From an uncultured Paracoccaceae bacterium (lineage in GTDB: Bacteria; Pseudomonadota; Alphaproteobacteria; Rhodobacterales; Rhodobacteraceae): 64,000 bases of DNA. The stretch lies in the NCBI GenBank assembly GCA_951812615.1, contig CATOSU010000002.1, positions 1 to 64,000 on the forward strand, read 5' to 3'. This document shows positions 54,608 to 63,995 of this stretch, piece by piece. The notes under the pieces were generated by a model. It did no database searches. It was given only the letters and a program-made list of their open reading frames with translations, and was not told the origin of the DNA. The translations under genes were made by a program, and so were the position numbers. Numbering within the stretch: position 1 is the stretch's first letter; each line of letters opens with the position of its first letter.

Positions 54608-56331
54608 TGCGCATTCTCCTGCTGGTGCATGGCTTCAATTCCCTGTCGCAACGGCTGTTTGTCGAGTTGCAGGGAGATGGCCATGACGTGTCGGTCGAGT
54701 TTGACATCAGCGATGACAACCTGAGAGAAGCCGTCGCGCTGTTCCAGCCGGATGTCATCCTTGCGCCGTTTCTGAAACGCGCCATTCCGGACGCCATCTG
54801 GCAAAACCACCTGTGCCTGATCGTGCATCCCGGCGTGGTGGGGGACCGGGGGCCCTCGGCACTGGACTGGGCCATTCTGGACAACGAGAGCCGCTGGGGC
54901 GTGACCTTATTGCAGGCCGAGGCCGAGATGGATGCCGGGCCGATCTGGGCCAGCGCGGAGTTCTCGATGCGTGCCGCCAGCAAATCCAGCCTTTATCGGT
55001 CCGAGTTGAGCGACGCGGCGTTGGACGCAGTGCGCGCGGCGCTGGGACGGGTTGTAACACCGGGCGCGGCGCCGGTCCCTCTGGATTACTCTGACAAGGC
55101 AGTAAGGGGCCGTTTGCGCCCGGCAGTGGCTCAGGCAAACCGCCGCATCGACTGGCAACGCGATACCACCGCCGATGTTCTGCGCAAAATCCATAGCGCC
55201 GATGGCGTGCCCGGCCTGCGCGACAAGGTTTGCGGGGTGGATGTATTTCTGCACGACTCGCGCCCAGCGCATGGCATGACCGGCCCTGCGGGCAGCATTC
55301 TGGCAACCTCCGGCCCGGCGATCTGCCTGGGCACGCTGGACGGGGCGGTCTGGGTGGGCCATCTGCGCAGACCGACCGGCGATGTGACTTTCAAATTGCC
55401 TGCAACCTTCGTGCTGAGAGGATGCTTGCCGGAATTGCCTGAGATCCAGGCAGATAGCGAGAAGGGCTACCGCGATATCGAATATTCCGAACAGGGCCCG
55501 GTCGGCACGTTACGGTTTGATTTCTACAACGGCGCCATGTCGACCGGGCAATGCCAACGCCTGCTCGTGGCCTACCGGGATGCTCTGACCCGGCCCACCA
55601 AGGTGCTGGTTTTGGCCGGTGGGCGGGATTTCTGGTCGAATGGCATTCACCTTAACACCATCGAGGCCGCGGACAGCGCGGCCGATGAAAGCTGGTACAA
55701 CATCAACGCAATGGACGATCTGGCCGAGGCGATCATCCGCACCGAAAGCCATCTGACCATCGCGGCCATGGGCGGCAATTCCGGCGCGGGCGGCGTATTT
55801 CTGGCGCGCGCCTGCGATCAGCTTTGGATGCGTGACGCTGTGATCATAAACCCGCATTACAAGGATATGGGCAATCTCTACGGCTCAGAATTCTGGACCT
55901 ATCTTCTGCCGCGCCATTGTGGAGCGGACAATGCCGAGCGAATAGCACAACAACGCCTGCCGATGGGCGCAACCGAAGCGCGGTCTCTGAAGCTTGCCGA
56001 TGACGTGATCGCGGTGGACCGCGCGGCGTTCGACCAATCGGTGCAACAGCGTGCTCAGGCCCTCGCCAATGCGCCGGACCTTGCCACCAAACTGCAGAGA
56101 AAGTCGGACCAAAGGCAAACGGACGAAAGTAACAAGCCCCTGTCGACCTATCGGGAAGAAGAGTTGGCCCGAATGCGGCGCAATTTTTTCGGCTTCGACA
56201 CCTCTTATCAGGTGGCGCGGTACAATTTTGTCCACAAGATCTGCAAGTCGCGAACCCCGGTCACATTGGCCATGCATCGCGACAAAACCCGATGGAAAAC
56301 CGATAGGCAACAAGCCCGGAGAGCGTCATGA
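54607..56331 (+). CDS. hoxX: HoxX/HypX, CO-ligand synthesis enzyme
   Basis: HoxX makes the active-site CO from formyl-tetrahydrofolate when oxygen is present. The 574-residue protein has an N-terminal formyl-transferase domain (ILAPFLKRAIP; CLIVHPGVVGDRGPSALDWAI, about 70-95) and a C-terminal enoyl-CoA hydratase-like domain (VLVLAGGRDFWSNGIHLN; AAMGGNSGAGGVFLARACD, about 335-405). ATG 54607 overlaps the transporter gene stop by one base, and its stop overlaps hupR by four. Its presence indicates assembly in air. Confidence 0.95.
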   Translation: MRILLLVHGFNSLSQRLFVELQGDGHDVSVEFDISDDNLREAVALFQPDVILAPFLKRAIPDAIWQNHLCLIVHPGVVGDRGPSALDWAILDNESRWGVTLLQAEAEMDAGPIWASAEFSMRAASKSSLYRSELSDAALDAVRAALGRVVTPGAAPVPLDYSDKAVRGRLRPAVAQANRRIDWQRDTTADVLRKIHSADGVPGLRDKVCGVDVFLHDSRPAHGMTGPAGSILATSGPAICLGTLDGAVWVGHLRRPTGDVTFKLPATFVLRGCLPELPEIQADSEKGYRDIEYSEQGPVGTLRFDFYNGAMSTGQCQRLLVAYRDALTRPTKVLVLAGGRDFWSNGIHLNTIEAADSAADESWYNINAMDDLAEAIIRTESHLTIAAMGGNSGAGGVFLARACDQLWMRDAVIINPHYKDMGNLYGSEFWTYLLPRHCGADNAERIAQQRLPMGATEARSLKLADDVIAVDRAAFDQSVQQRAQALANAPDLATKLQRKSDQRQTDESNKPLSTYREEELARMRRNFFGFDTSYQVARYNFVHKICKSRTPVTLAMHRDKTRWKTDRQQARRAS

Positions 56332-57791
56332 CGACGAGTAAACCCACCATCCTTATCGTTGACGACGAAGTGCGCTCACTGGAGGCCTTGGAACGCAACC
56401 TGTCGGACGAGTTCGACGTACAGGTCGCGGAAAACACCGCCGATGCGGAACAGATTCTCGCCGATCACTGGGTGCAGATTATTCTCTGTGATCAGCGCAT
56501 GCCCGACAAATCCGGGGTCGAGTTTCTGACCGAGGTGCGCGAGAAATGGCCTGATGTGATCCGCATCATCATCTCCGGCTATACGGATGCCAACGACATT
56601 ATCTCGGGCCTGAACGAGGCGGGTATCTTTCACTTCGTCACCAAGCCCTGGCATCCTGAAAAGCTGATCCTGACGCTGCGCAACGCCGTGTCGATGTTCG
56701 ACCTGCAACGCCAGAACGAGTTATTGGCGATCGAACTGCGGTTGTCCGAACGGGCCGCCAAGAAGAAGGTCGGGGACAGGCGGCAAAAGCTACGCGAATC
56801 CTATGATTTCGAGGATGGGATCGTGCGTGGCAAATCAAGCCCGATGAACGCGGTTTGCAACACGCTTAGCCAAGTCGCCACCTATGATCTGTCGGTCCTG
56901 ATCACAGGCGAGCGTGGCACCGGCAAGGCGCTGGCCGCGCGAGCGATCCACTACAATTCGTTGCGCTGGAACAAGCCATTTGCGGTGCAGAAATGCAAGT
57001 CGGTGCCGCCTGAGGTTCTGGAAGGCGAGCTGTTCGGATACAACAAAGGCGCCGTTCCAGGCGCGGTCCAGAACTACAGCGGGCTGTTCGAATGCAGTTA
57101 TGGTGGCACCGTTTTGTTGGACGAGGTCTGCGATTTGCCGCCTGAATTTCAGGTCAAACTACTGCGCGCGCTCGAAGACCGTGAAATTCGAGCCGTTGGC
57201 GCAACGCAGGCGCGCGGCATCGACATCCGGGTGCTGGCATCGTCCTACAAGGACTTGAAAACCGAGGTGGCAGAGGGCCGTTTTCGCGAGGATCTGTATT
57301 TTCTTCTGGCAGGGGTGACGGTGCAATTGCCGCCATTGCGCGACCGACGCGAGGATATTCCGCTCTTGGCGAACTTCTTGTTCAAACAGGCAGTCGCCAA
57401 TTTACGCAAAGATGCCGCCGGTTTCACGCCCGAAGCGATCTCTTGTATGAAACGCTATTGCTGGCCGGGCAATGTGCGCGAAATGCAGAATGAGATCGAA
57501 CGAATGCTGGTGATGGGCGTCGAAAACGATCTCTTGGGCGCGGAACTTCTGTCGCCCAAGGTTCTGATGTCGGCCTCGCCCGATGAAGAAGATGATGTGG
57601 CAATCCTTGGGGTCGGACAGGGAACGCTAAAGGAGCGCGTCGAGGCGATCGAGGCCAAGATCCTGCGCGAAAGCCTGATCCGCCACCGCTGGAACAAAAG
57701 CAAAGCCTCGCGGGAACTTGGATTGTCTCGTGTAGGCCTGCGCGGCAAACTGGAACGCTATCAATTGGAAAAGAAGGAAGACCACGCCTAA
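56328..57791 (+). CDS. hupR: Hydrogenase response regulator HupR (NtrC-like, atypical)
   Basis: HupR activates hupSLC. The 487-residue protein has a receiver domain (ILIVDDE; phospho-acceptor D in ILCDQRMPDKSG, about 54), an AAA+ domain with Walker A GERGTGKALAAR (about 192) and Walker B LLDEV, and a Fis-type HTH (WNKSKASRELGLSRVGLRGKLE). The sigma-54 contact loop, normally GAFTGA, reads GAVPGA. Rhodobacter capsulatus HupR also lacks a proper GAFTGA and works with the housekeeping polymerase, activating when unphosphorylated. It is followed by hupT 36 bases on. Confidence 0.95.
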   Translation: MTTSKPTILIVDDEVRSLEALERNLSDEFDVQVAENTADAEQILADHWVQIILCDQRMPDKSGVEFLTEVREKWPDVIRIIISGYTDANDIISGLNEAGIFHFVTKPWHPEKLILTLRNAVSMFDLQRQNELLAIELRLSERAAKKKVGDRRQKLRESYDFEDGIVRGKSSPMNAVCNTLSQVATYDLSVLITGERGTGKALAARAIHYNSLRWNKPFAVQKCKSVPPEVLEGELFGYNKGAVPGAVQNYSGLFECSYGGTVLLDEVCDLPPEFQVKLLRALEDREIRAVGATQARGIDIRVLASSYKDLKTEVAEGRFREDLYFLLAGVTVQLPPLRDRREDIPLLANFLFKQAVANLRKDAAGFTPEAISCMKRYCWPGNVREMQNEIERMLVMGVENDLLGAELLSPKVLMSASPDEEDDVAILGVGQGTLKERVEAIEAKILRESLIRHRWNKSKASRELGLSRVGLRGKLERYQLEKKEDHA

Positions 57792-57827
57792 GGTGTCGGA
57801 AATCAACAGTCAGGCCAACCGATTCAG

Positions 57828-59210
57828 ATGACAGAAGTCAAACAAGCTCTGCCGGATCAATCCGGGAAACTGATATCGCAACTTAAGAGCGATGACGGAT
57901 TTCATCTGCCAAACCAAAGCGAAGAGACCTGGGTCGAAGTCATCCGTCAGATGGACCGGGTCTACGGCGAATTGGTGCAATCGCAGATCGCTCTGGAAGA
58001 GAAGAATGCCGAACTGGAAAGCGCGCAGGAATTCATCGGCAGCGTTGTCAGCTCGATGACCGACCTGCTGATCGTCTGCGACACCGATGGGTTGATCCAG
58101 CAGGTCAACGACGCACTGCTTCGATTGACCGGGCTCAACGCTGAAATGCTGGTCGGCCAACCGCTGACCGAGGTACTCAAGGGGCGTGACGACGAGATTC
58201 AGAACCGGTTTCAACATCATCTCAGGTCCAACGAAACGTTTCACGATTGCGAAGTTTTGTTACGAAAACAGGCCAATCCGATCCCATTGTCCCTGAACTG
58301 TTCGATCCGTCACGACAGCCACGGCGAACCGGCGGGGCTTGTCCTGATTGGTCGTCCAGTAGGAGAATTGCAGCAAGCTTACCGCGAGCTCGACGAGGCG
58401 CTGCGCAATTTTGAAAAGGCGCAAAAACACCTTGTCAGCTCGGAAAAGATGGCCGCGCTCGGGCGGCTGGTTGCTGGTGTGGCGCATGAGTTGAACAACC
58501 CGATCAGTTTTGTCTTTGGTAACATGTACGCCTTGAAATCCTACGGCGAAAAAATCACCCGCTATCTGAATGCAATCAACGACGGCACATCGCAGGACAC
58601 CCTGACCACAATGCGCCAGGAATTGCAGATCGATCGGATCGCCCAGGATATCCTGCCGCTAGTGGACGGCACGCTGGAAGGGGCTGAGCGGGTCAGCGAT
58701 ATCGTTCAGGACCTGCGTCGTTTCTCGGGCAATCAGGTTGAACCGGCCGAAACGTTCGCAGTTGAACCAGTCATTCAAACCGCGATCAACTGGGTCCTGC
58801 GCGGCTCAAAGGACAAACCCGACGTTACGGTTTCCTGCCCGCCGGGTCTGATGGTGGATGCAAAAAAGGGGCACATTCACCAGATACTGGTTAACCTTCT
58901 GCAAAACGCGCTGGACGCGCTTTCTGCAACGCCAAAAGCCCTGATCCGGATCGATGTCGAGGCCACTGACGACGCGGTTGTCATTGATGTCAGCGACAAC
59001 GGACCCGGGATCCCGGAGGATGCGCTTGATCAGATATTCGAACCCTTCTTCACCACCAAGCCAATCGGAAAGGGCACCGGTCTTGGCCTCTATGTCAGCT
59101 ATCGAATGGCTGATGAGCTGGGCGGGCATCTCAGCGCGGTGACATTGCCGGAAGGCGGCGCACGGCTTCGACTGGCAATGCCGACCGCATCGGGTCGAGA
59201 CGCGACTTGA
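57828..59210 (+). CDS. hupT: Hydrogenase sensor histidine kinase HupT
   Basis: This 460-residue soluble kinase has a coiled coil (about 45-65), a PAS domain (about 70-185; DLLIVCDTDGLIQQVNDALLRLTGL), the H-box VAGVAHELNNPISFVFGN (phospho-His about 222) and ATPase boxes (QILVNLLQNALDAL; DNGPGI; GTGLGLYVSYRM). There is no membrane segment, as expected for a cytoplasmic partner of HupUV. Without H2 it phosphorylates and so silences HupR. It overlaps hupU by four bases. Confidence 0.95.
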   Translation: MTEVKQALPDQSGKLISQLKSDDGFHLPNQSEETWVEVIRQMDRVYGELVQSQIALEEKNAELESAQEFIGSVVSSMTDLLIVCDTDGLIQQVNDALLRLTGLNAEMLVGQPLTEVLKGRDDEIQNRFQHHLRSNETFHDCEVLLRKQANPIPLSLNCSIRHDSHGEPAGLVLIGRPVGELQQAYRELDEALRNFEKAQKHLVSSEKMAALGRLVAGVAHELNNPISFVFGNMYALKSYGEKITRYLNAINDGTSQDTLTTMRQELQIDRIAQDILPLVDGTLEGAERVSDIVQDLRRFSGNQVEPAETFAVEPVIQTAINWVLRGSKDKPDVTVSCPPGLMVDAKKGHIHQILVNLLQNALDALSATPKALIRIDVEATDDAVVIDVSDNGPGIPEDALDQIFEPFFTTKPIGKGTGLGLYVSYRMADELGGHLSAVTLPEGGARLRLAMPTASGRDAT

Positions 59211-60226
59211 CCGGTTCTGAAAACACACAAAACCTCTTGTGGCTGCAATCCGGCGGTTGCGGCGGTTGCACCCTGTCGTTGCTATGTGCCGAGGGCCCCG
59301 ACGTGATCACGGCTTTCGACGCCGCCGGGATCAATCTGTTGTGGCACCCAACGCTCAGTGTCGAAACCGGCGCCGAGGTAAATGCCATCATCGACAGCAT
59401 CCTACGGGGGGAGTTGCGGCTCGATGTTCTTTGCCTGGAAGGTTCGGTCATGACCGGGCCGGCCGGGACCGGTCGCTTTCACATGATGTCCGGGCGCAAT
59501 GAACCGATGCAGGATGTGATCGAAGCACTGGCCGAACGCGCCGGAAAGGTGGTCGCCGTAGGCAGCTGTGCCGCGTTCGGCGGGATCACCGCAACCGGTG
59601 GCAACCCCGGCGGGGCCAGGGGGTTGGCCTTTGACGGCGATACACCTAGCGGTCATCTGGGCGCGGGATACCGTGCAACAGACGGACTGCCCGTGGTCAA
59701 CATCCCCGGATGCCCGGTGCACCCCGACTGGGTGACCGAAACCCTGTCCCAGCTCGGCACCGGCGCCCTCACTTCCGACCATCTGGACGGGGTTGGCAGG
59801 CCGCATGCGATTTCGGGTAAACTTGTGCATCACGGCTGCTCGCGAAACGAGTTCTATGAATACAAGGCCAGCGCAGAAAAGCTGTGCGAGGTGGGCTGCA
59901 TGATGGAACATCTCGGCTGCAAGGGCACGCAGGCGGCGGGCGATTGCAACACGCGTGCTTGGAACGGGTCCGGGTCCTGCATCTCGGGCGGGTATCCCTG
60001 TATCGCCTGTACCGAACCGGGCTTTGAGGAGCCGGGCCACCCCTTTGCCCAGACCCCAAAGATAGCAGGCATTCCCATTGGTCTGCCCACCGACATGCCT
60101 AAGGCGTGGTTCGTGGCGCTGGCATCGCTGTCCAAAGCGGCCACACCGCGCAGGCTTCGCGAGAACGCGTCATCCGACCGGCTCAGGGTTTTCCCCGATC
60201 GATACAAAGGGGGTCGAAAACCATGA
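59207..60226 (+). CDS. hupU: Regulatory hydrogenase small subunit
   Basis: HupU and HupV form the cytoplasmic H2 sensor. The 339-residue protein has no Tat signal; it begins near LWLQSGGCGGCTLSLL, where the proximal site reads GCGGC, unlike the six-Cys pattern of HupS. CSRNEFYEYKASAEKLCEVGC and CISGGYPCIACTEPGFEEP bind the other clusters. The start is a TTG at 59207 overlapping the hupT stop (TTGA); no ATG lies between it and the first conserved motif. It overlaps hupV by four bases. Confidence 0.93.
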   Translation: MTGSENTQNLLWLQSGGCGGCTLSLLCAEGPDVITAFDAAGINLLWHPTLSVETGAEVNAIIDSILRGELRLDVLCLEGSVMTGPAGTGRFHMMSGRNEPMQDVIEALAERAGKVVAVGSCAAFGGITATGGNPGGARGLAFDGDTPSGHLGAGYRATDGLPVVNIPGCPVHPDWVTETLSQLGTGALTSDHLDGVGRPHAISGKLVHHGCSRNEFYEYKASAEKLCEVGCMMEHLGCKGTQAAGDCNTRAWNGSGSCISGGYPCIACTEPGFEEPGHPFAQTPKIAGIPIGLPTDMPKAWFVALASLSKAATPRRLRENASSDRLRVFPDRYKGGRKP

Positions 60227-61671
60227 GCCGCCTGGTCGTTGGTCCGTTCAACCGCGTCGAGGGCGACCTCGAGGTTCGCCTTGAAACCGGTGACGGGGTG
60301 GTACACCGCGCCGAAGTCGTCTCGCCGCTTTATCGCGGGTTCGAGGAAATGCTGGTGGGCAAAGATCCTCACGACGCTTTGGTCATCGCGCCGCGCATCT
60401 GTGGGATTTGCTCGATCAGCCAATCGGTTGCCGCCGCCGAGGCGTTGGGCGCCGCGCAGGGACTGCGCCCTGCCCCGAACGGGCAATTGGTGACGAATAT
60501 CGTGCATGCCGCCGAAAACGTGGCGGATCACCTGACCCATTTCTACATGTTTTTCATGCCGGATTTTGCCCGCCCGATCTATGCCGATCAGGCTTGGCAC
60601 GGCGATGTGGCGGACCGTTTCACCGCGATGTCAGGAAGCGCAGTTCTGAACATGCTTCCCAAACGGGCCGAGTTTCTGCACATCGTCGGGATGCTGGCCG
60701 GGAAATGGCCCCATACGCTGACGGTTCAGCCCGGCGGTGTGACCAAGGTCGTATCCGAGCATGAACGGCGGCGCCTGTCCGGGCTCTTGCTCAGTTTCCG
60801 CCGGTTCCTCGAGCAACAGGTGATCGGAATGGACCTCGCGGCCTTCGCAGCCCTGAACAGCCGTGCCGAGCTTCTCGACCAGGTTGACAGGTTGGGCGCG
60901 TCCCGCAGCGATCTGTTTCAGTTCATTCATGTCTCGCAGAAACTCGGCCTGAACAGGATGGGTCGTGCCACTGACCGTTTTCTGAGCTTCGGCGCCTACC
61001 GGCAGCAAGACAGCCATCTTTTTGCGCGCGGCCTGCGCAACGGTCAGGGGGCGCAAAAACTCAATACCGGGTTGATCGCCGAAGATGTTAGCCACAGCTG
61101 GATGGACGGGCCAAAAACCGCCCTGCACCCGTTTGATGGCGTGACGAAGACCGACCCGGAGATGGCCAATGGGTATACTTGGTGCAAGGCACCACGTCTT
61201 GAAGGCGAACCGGCCGAAGTCGGTGCGCTGTCGCGCCAGGTGGTCGCCGGTCACCCGCTGGCACAGGATCTGGTGGCTGCAGGCGGTAATGTCGAGGCCC
61301 GTATCGTCGCCCGGTTCCTGGAAATGGCCCTATTGGTACCGGCGATGGAGAATTGGCTGGGCGACATTCGCGCACCTGATCCTTTCATGGATCATGCGAC
61401 GGCAAAACAACAGGGCGAGGGCGATGGGTTGATCGAAGCGGCGCGCGGCGCGCTGGGCCATTGGCTGCGGATCGAGAACGGCAAGATCGCCAATTATCAG
61501 ATCATCGCGCCAACGACGTGGAATTTTTCACCACGCGACCGCGCAGGCCAATCGGGCCCATTGGAACAGGCCCTGATCGGGGCACCGTTGCGCGAAGGTG
61601 AAACCGAACCGGTCGCAGTTCAGCATATCGTGCGATCGTTCGATCCCTGCATGGTCTGCACTGTGCATTGA
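60223..61671 (+). CDS. hupV: Regulatory hydrogenase large subunit
   Basis: This 482-residue protein has L1 RICGICSISQ (about 59-68) and ends exactly at L2, DPCMVCTVH, with no C-terminal tail, so it needs no protease; this is typical of H2-sensing hydrogenases. NRVEGDLEV opens the protein. ATG 60223 overlaps the hupU stop (ATGA); the frame extending to 60106 lies in hupU. Its stop shares a base with the hypF ATG. Confidence 0.96.
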   Translation: MSRLVVGPFNRVEGDLEVRLETGDGVVHRAEVVSPLYRGFEEMLVGKDPHDALVIAPRICGICSISQSVAAAEALGAAQGLRPAPNGQLVTNIVHAAENVADHLTHFYMFFMPDFARPIYADQAWHGDVADRFTAMSGSAVLNMLPKRAEFLHIVGMLAGKWPHTLTVQPGGVTKVVSEHERRRLSGLLLSFRRFLEQQVIGMDLAAFAALNSRAELLDQVDRLGASRSDLFQFIHVSQKLGLNRMGRATDRFLSFGAYRQQDSHLFARGLRNGQGAQKLNTGLIAEDVSHSWMDGPKTALHPFDGVTKTDPEMANGYTWCKAPRLEGEPAEVGALSRQVVAGHPLAQDLVAAGGNVEARIVARFLEMALLVPAMENWLGDIRAPDPFMDHATAKQQGEGDGLIEAARGALGHWLRIENGKIANYQIIAPTTWNFSPRDRAGQSGPLEQALIGAPLREGETEPVAVQHIVRSFDPCMVCTVH

Positions 61672-63995
61672 TGGCCCCGCAGGCGGATCAGACCTGGCTG
61701 GTGCGGGTGCGCGGATTGGTACAGGGTGTGGGGTTTCGACCCGCAGTCTGGCGCATTGCGATCCAAGCCGACTTGCCCGGCGAGATTCTGAATGATGGCG
61801 AGGGCGTGCTGATCAGGCTTTCCTGCACGCGCGCTGCGCTGAACAGGTTCCTGGACCAGTTGAAGCGAGAGGCCCCGCCCCTGTCGCGCATCGATGGGGT
61901 CGAGCTGTCGGAAGACACGAACCCGATACCTGCGACCGCGTTCACGATTGTCGCAAGCGTCAGCGGCGCGGTGCGCACCGGCATCGTCCCCGATGCGGCC
62001 ACCTGTCCGGATTGTCTGGACGACATCCGGGACCCGCAAAACCGGCGCTTTGGCTATGCCTTCACCAATTGCACCAATTGCGGCCCGCGCCTGTCGATCA
62101 CCCGTGCAATCCCCTATGACCGGTCCAATACGTCCATGGCAGTTTTACCCATGTGCCCGGATTGCGTCCGTGAATATGAAGACCCCGCCGACCGCCGCTT
62201 TCACGCCCAGCCCAATGCCTGCCCTGCCTGTGGTCCACGCTTGGAGCTTGTGAACACGCAAAATCAATCTTTGCCCGGTGATCCGCTGGATCAGGCGGCA
62301 AGGTTGTTACGGAAGGGAAAAATTTTGGCGATCAAGGGGCTGGGCGGGTTCCAGCTTGCCTGTGACGCCACCAACTCCCCTGCCGTGACCGAATTGCGCA
62401 ATCGCAAGCACCGTGCCGCCAAACCTTTTGCGCTGATGGGCCGAAGTCTTGAGCAGATCGGCGTCTTTGCCGAATTTGATGACACCAGCGCCAAGTTGCT
62501 CTCCAGCCCGGCCGCACCCATTGTCCTGATACCCGAAAAAACGACCGCGCCGGGGCTGGCACCTGAGGTTGCGCCCGATCAGACCCGATTGGGCTTCATG
62601 CTGCCCAACACGCCGCTGCATCACCTGCTGATGCAACGGCTGGATGCGCCTTTGGTCATGACCTCCGGAAATCTGTCCGGCGATCCCCAGGTCAGCGACA
62701 ACGCCGAGGCGCTGAAGCACCTCGCCGGGATCGCCGATGCCTGGCTTTTGCATGACCGCGAGATCGTGAACCGGCTGGACGATTCCGTCATTCAATATGT
62801 GTCGGGTCAGCCGCAGATTATGCGCCGCGCGCGCGGCTATGCCCCGGCCCCGCTTGTCCTTCACCCGGGCTTTGCCGAGGCCCTTCCAGTGCTTGCCTGC
62901 GGCGCCGATTTGAAGAACACCTTTTGTCTGATGAAAGATGGTCAGGCCATCGTTTCACCGCATGTGGGGGACATGCAAAACGCGCGCACAAACCGGGAGT
63001 TTTTGCGCAATCTGTCACTGTTTTCCGAAACCCGGCACTTTGCCCCGCACACCATCGCCGTTGACAGCCACCCCGGATACTACTCGACCCGTCTGGGCCG
63101 TGAACAGGCCGCAACCGCAGGGATTCCCGTGGTCGAGGTGCAGCATCATCATGCCCACGTCACGTCGGTCATGGCCGAACATGGCTTTGGTCCCGACGCG
63201 CCGCCGGTTTTGGGTGTGGTTCTGGATGGTCTGGGCTACGGCGCCGATGGCACGATCTGGGGCGGCGAGATCCTGTTGGCGGATTTCCGCGGCTATGAGC
63301 GCCTTGCCCATTTTATCCCCGTCGCCCTGCCCGGCGGTGAGAAAGCCAACCAGCAACCCTGGCGCAACCTTCTGGCCCATCTGCTCGAGGTCTTCGGCGG
63401 TGACGCAATGGGTGTCATTGAAAAACGTTTTGGCAAGCTGCCCTGTCTTGACCAGCTCGCAACCAAACCAGCGGACATGCTGGTGCAGGTGATCACTCAA
63501 GGCGTAAACACACCGCTGGCCTCGTCGGCGGGACGATTATTCGATGCCATCGCAGCAGCACTGGGTCTGTGTTTCGACGAAATACGGTTCGAAGGCCAGG
63601 CCGCAATGGCGCTTCAAAGTCTGGCAGAAGCCGCGCCGCAGGAACGGGGTGAATACGCGATCACGCCCGGACAAGTGATCCGATGGACCGGCCTGTGGAA
63701 TGGTGTATTGACTGACCTTGGCGCGGGCGTTTCACACGCTCAGATCGCCGCTCGCGCCCATAACACGATTGCCGCGGCGATTTGCGCCACTGTTCAAAAC
63801 CTGCGTGAGAGCCAAGGTGAAATGCCGGTGGTTCTGTCCGGCGGGGTCTTTCAAAATCGCATCCTCATGGAGCGAACCACGCATAGGCTGACTGACGTCG
63901 GCTGCAAAACCCTTTCTCCGACGACTCTCCCGACCAACGATGGCGGTATTTCATTAGGCCAAGCCACCATCGCTGCAGCGCTCAGCTCTGGCTGA
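61671..63995 (+). CDS. hypF: Carbamoyltransferase HypF
   Basis: HypF makes the carbamoyl group for cyanide synthesis from carbamoyl phosphate. The 774-residue protein has an acylphosphatase domain (VRGLVQGVGFRPAVWRIA, about 10-28), two zinc fingers (CPDCLDDI...NCTNCGPRL, about 106-143; CPDCVREYE...ACPACGPRL, about 162-190), a YrdC domain (about 205-390) and a Kae1-like domain with VEVQHHHAHVTSVMAEH (about 490) and VVLSGGVFQNRILM (about 723). It completes hypABCDEF. ATG 61671 overlaps the hupV stop by one base. A new ATG follows at 63996, so the operon may continue. Confidence 0.97.
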   Translation: MAPQADQTWLVRVRGLVQGVGFRPAVWRIAIQADLPGEILNDGEGVLIRLSCTRAALNRFLDQLKREAPPLSRIDGVELSEDTNPIPATAFTIVASVSGAVRTGIVPDAATCPDCLDDIRDPQNRRFGYAFTNCTNCGPRLSITRAIPYDRSNTSMAVLPMCPDCVREYEDPADRRFHAQPNACPACGPRLELVNTQNQSLPGDPLDQAARLLRKGKILAIKGLGGFQLACDATNSPAVTELRNRKHRAAKPFALMGRSLEQIGVFAEFDDTSAKLLSSPAAPIVLIPEKTTAPGLAPEVAPDQTRLGFMLPNTPLHHLLMQRLDAPLVMTSGNLSGDPQVSDNAEALKHLAGIADAWLLHDREIVNRLDDSVIQYVSGQPQIMRRARGYAPAPLVLHPGFAEALPVLACGADLKNTFCLMKDGQAIVSPHVGDMQNARTNREFLRNLSLFSETRHFAPHTIAVDSHPGYYSTRLGREQAATAGIPVVEVQHHHAHVTSVMAEHGFGPDAPPVLGVVLDGLGYGADGTIWGGEILLADFRGYERLAHFIPVALPGGEKANQQPWRNLLAHLLEVFGGDAMGVIEKRFGKLPCLDQLATKPADMLVQVITQGVNTPLASSAGRLFDAIAAALGLCFDEIRFEGQAAMALQSLAEAAPQERGEYAITPGQVIRWTGLWNGVLTDLGAGVSHAQIAARAHNTIAAAICATVQNLRESQGEMPVVLSGGVFQNRILMERTTHRLTDVGCKTLSPTTLPTNDGGISLGQATIAAALSSG

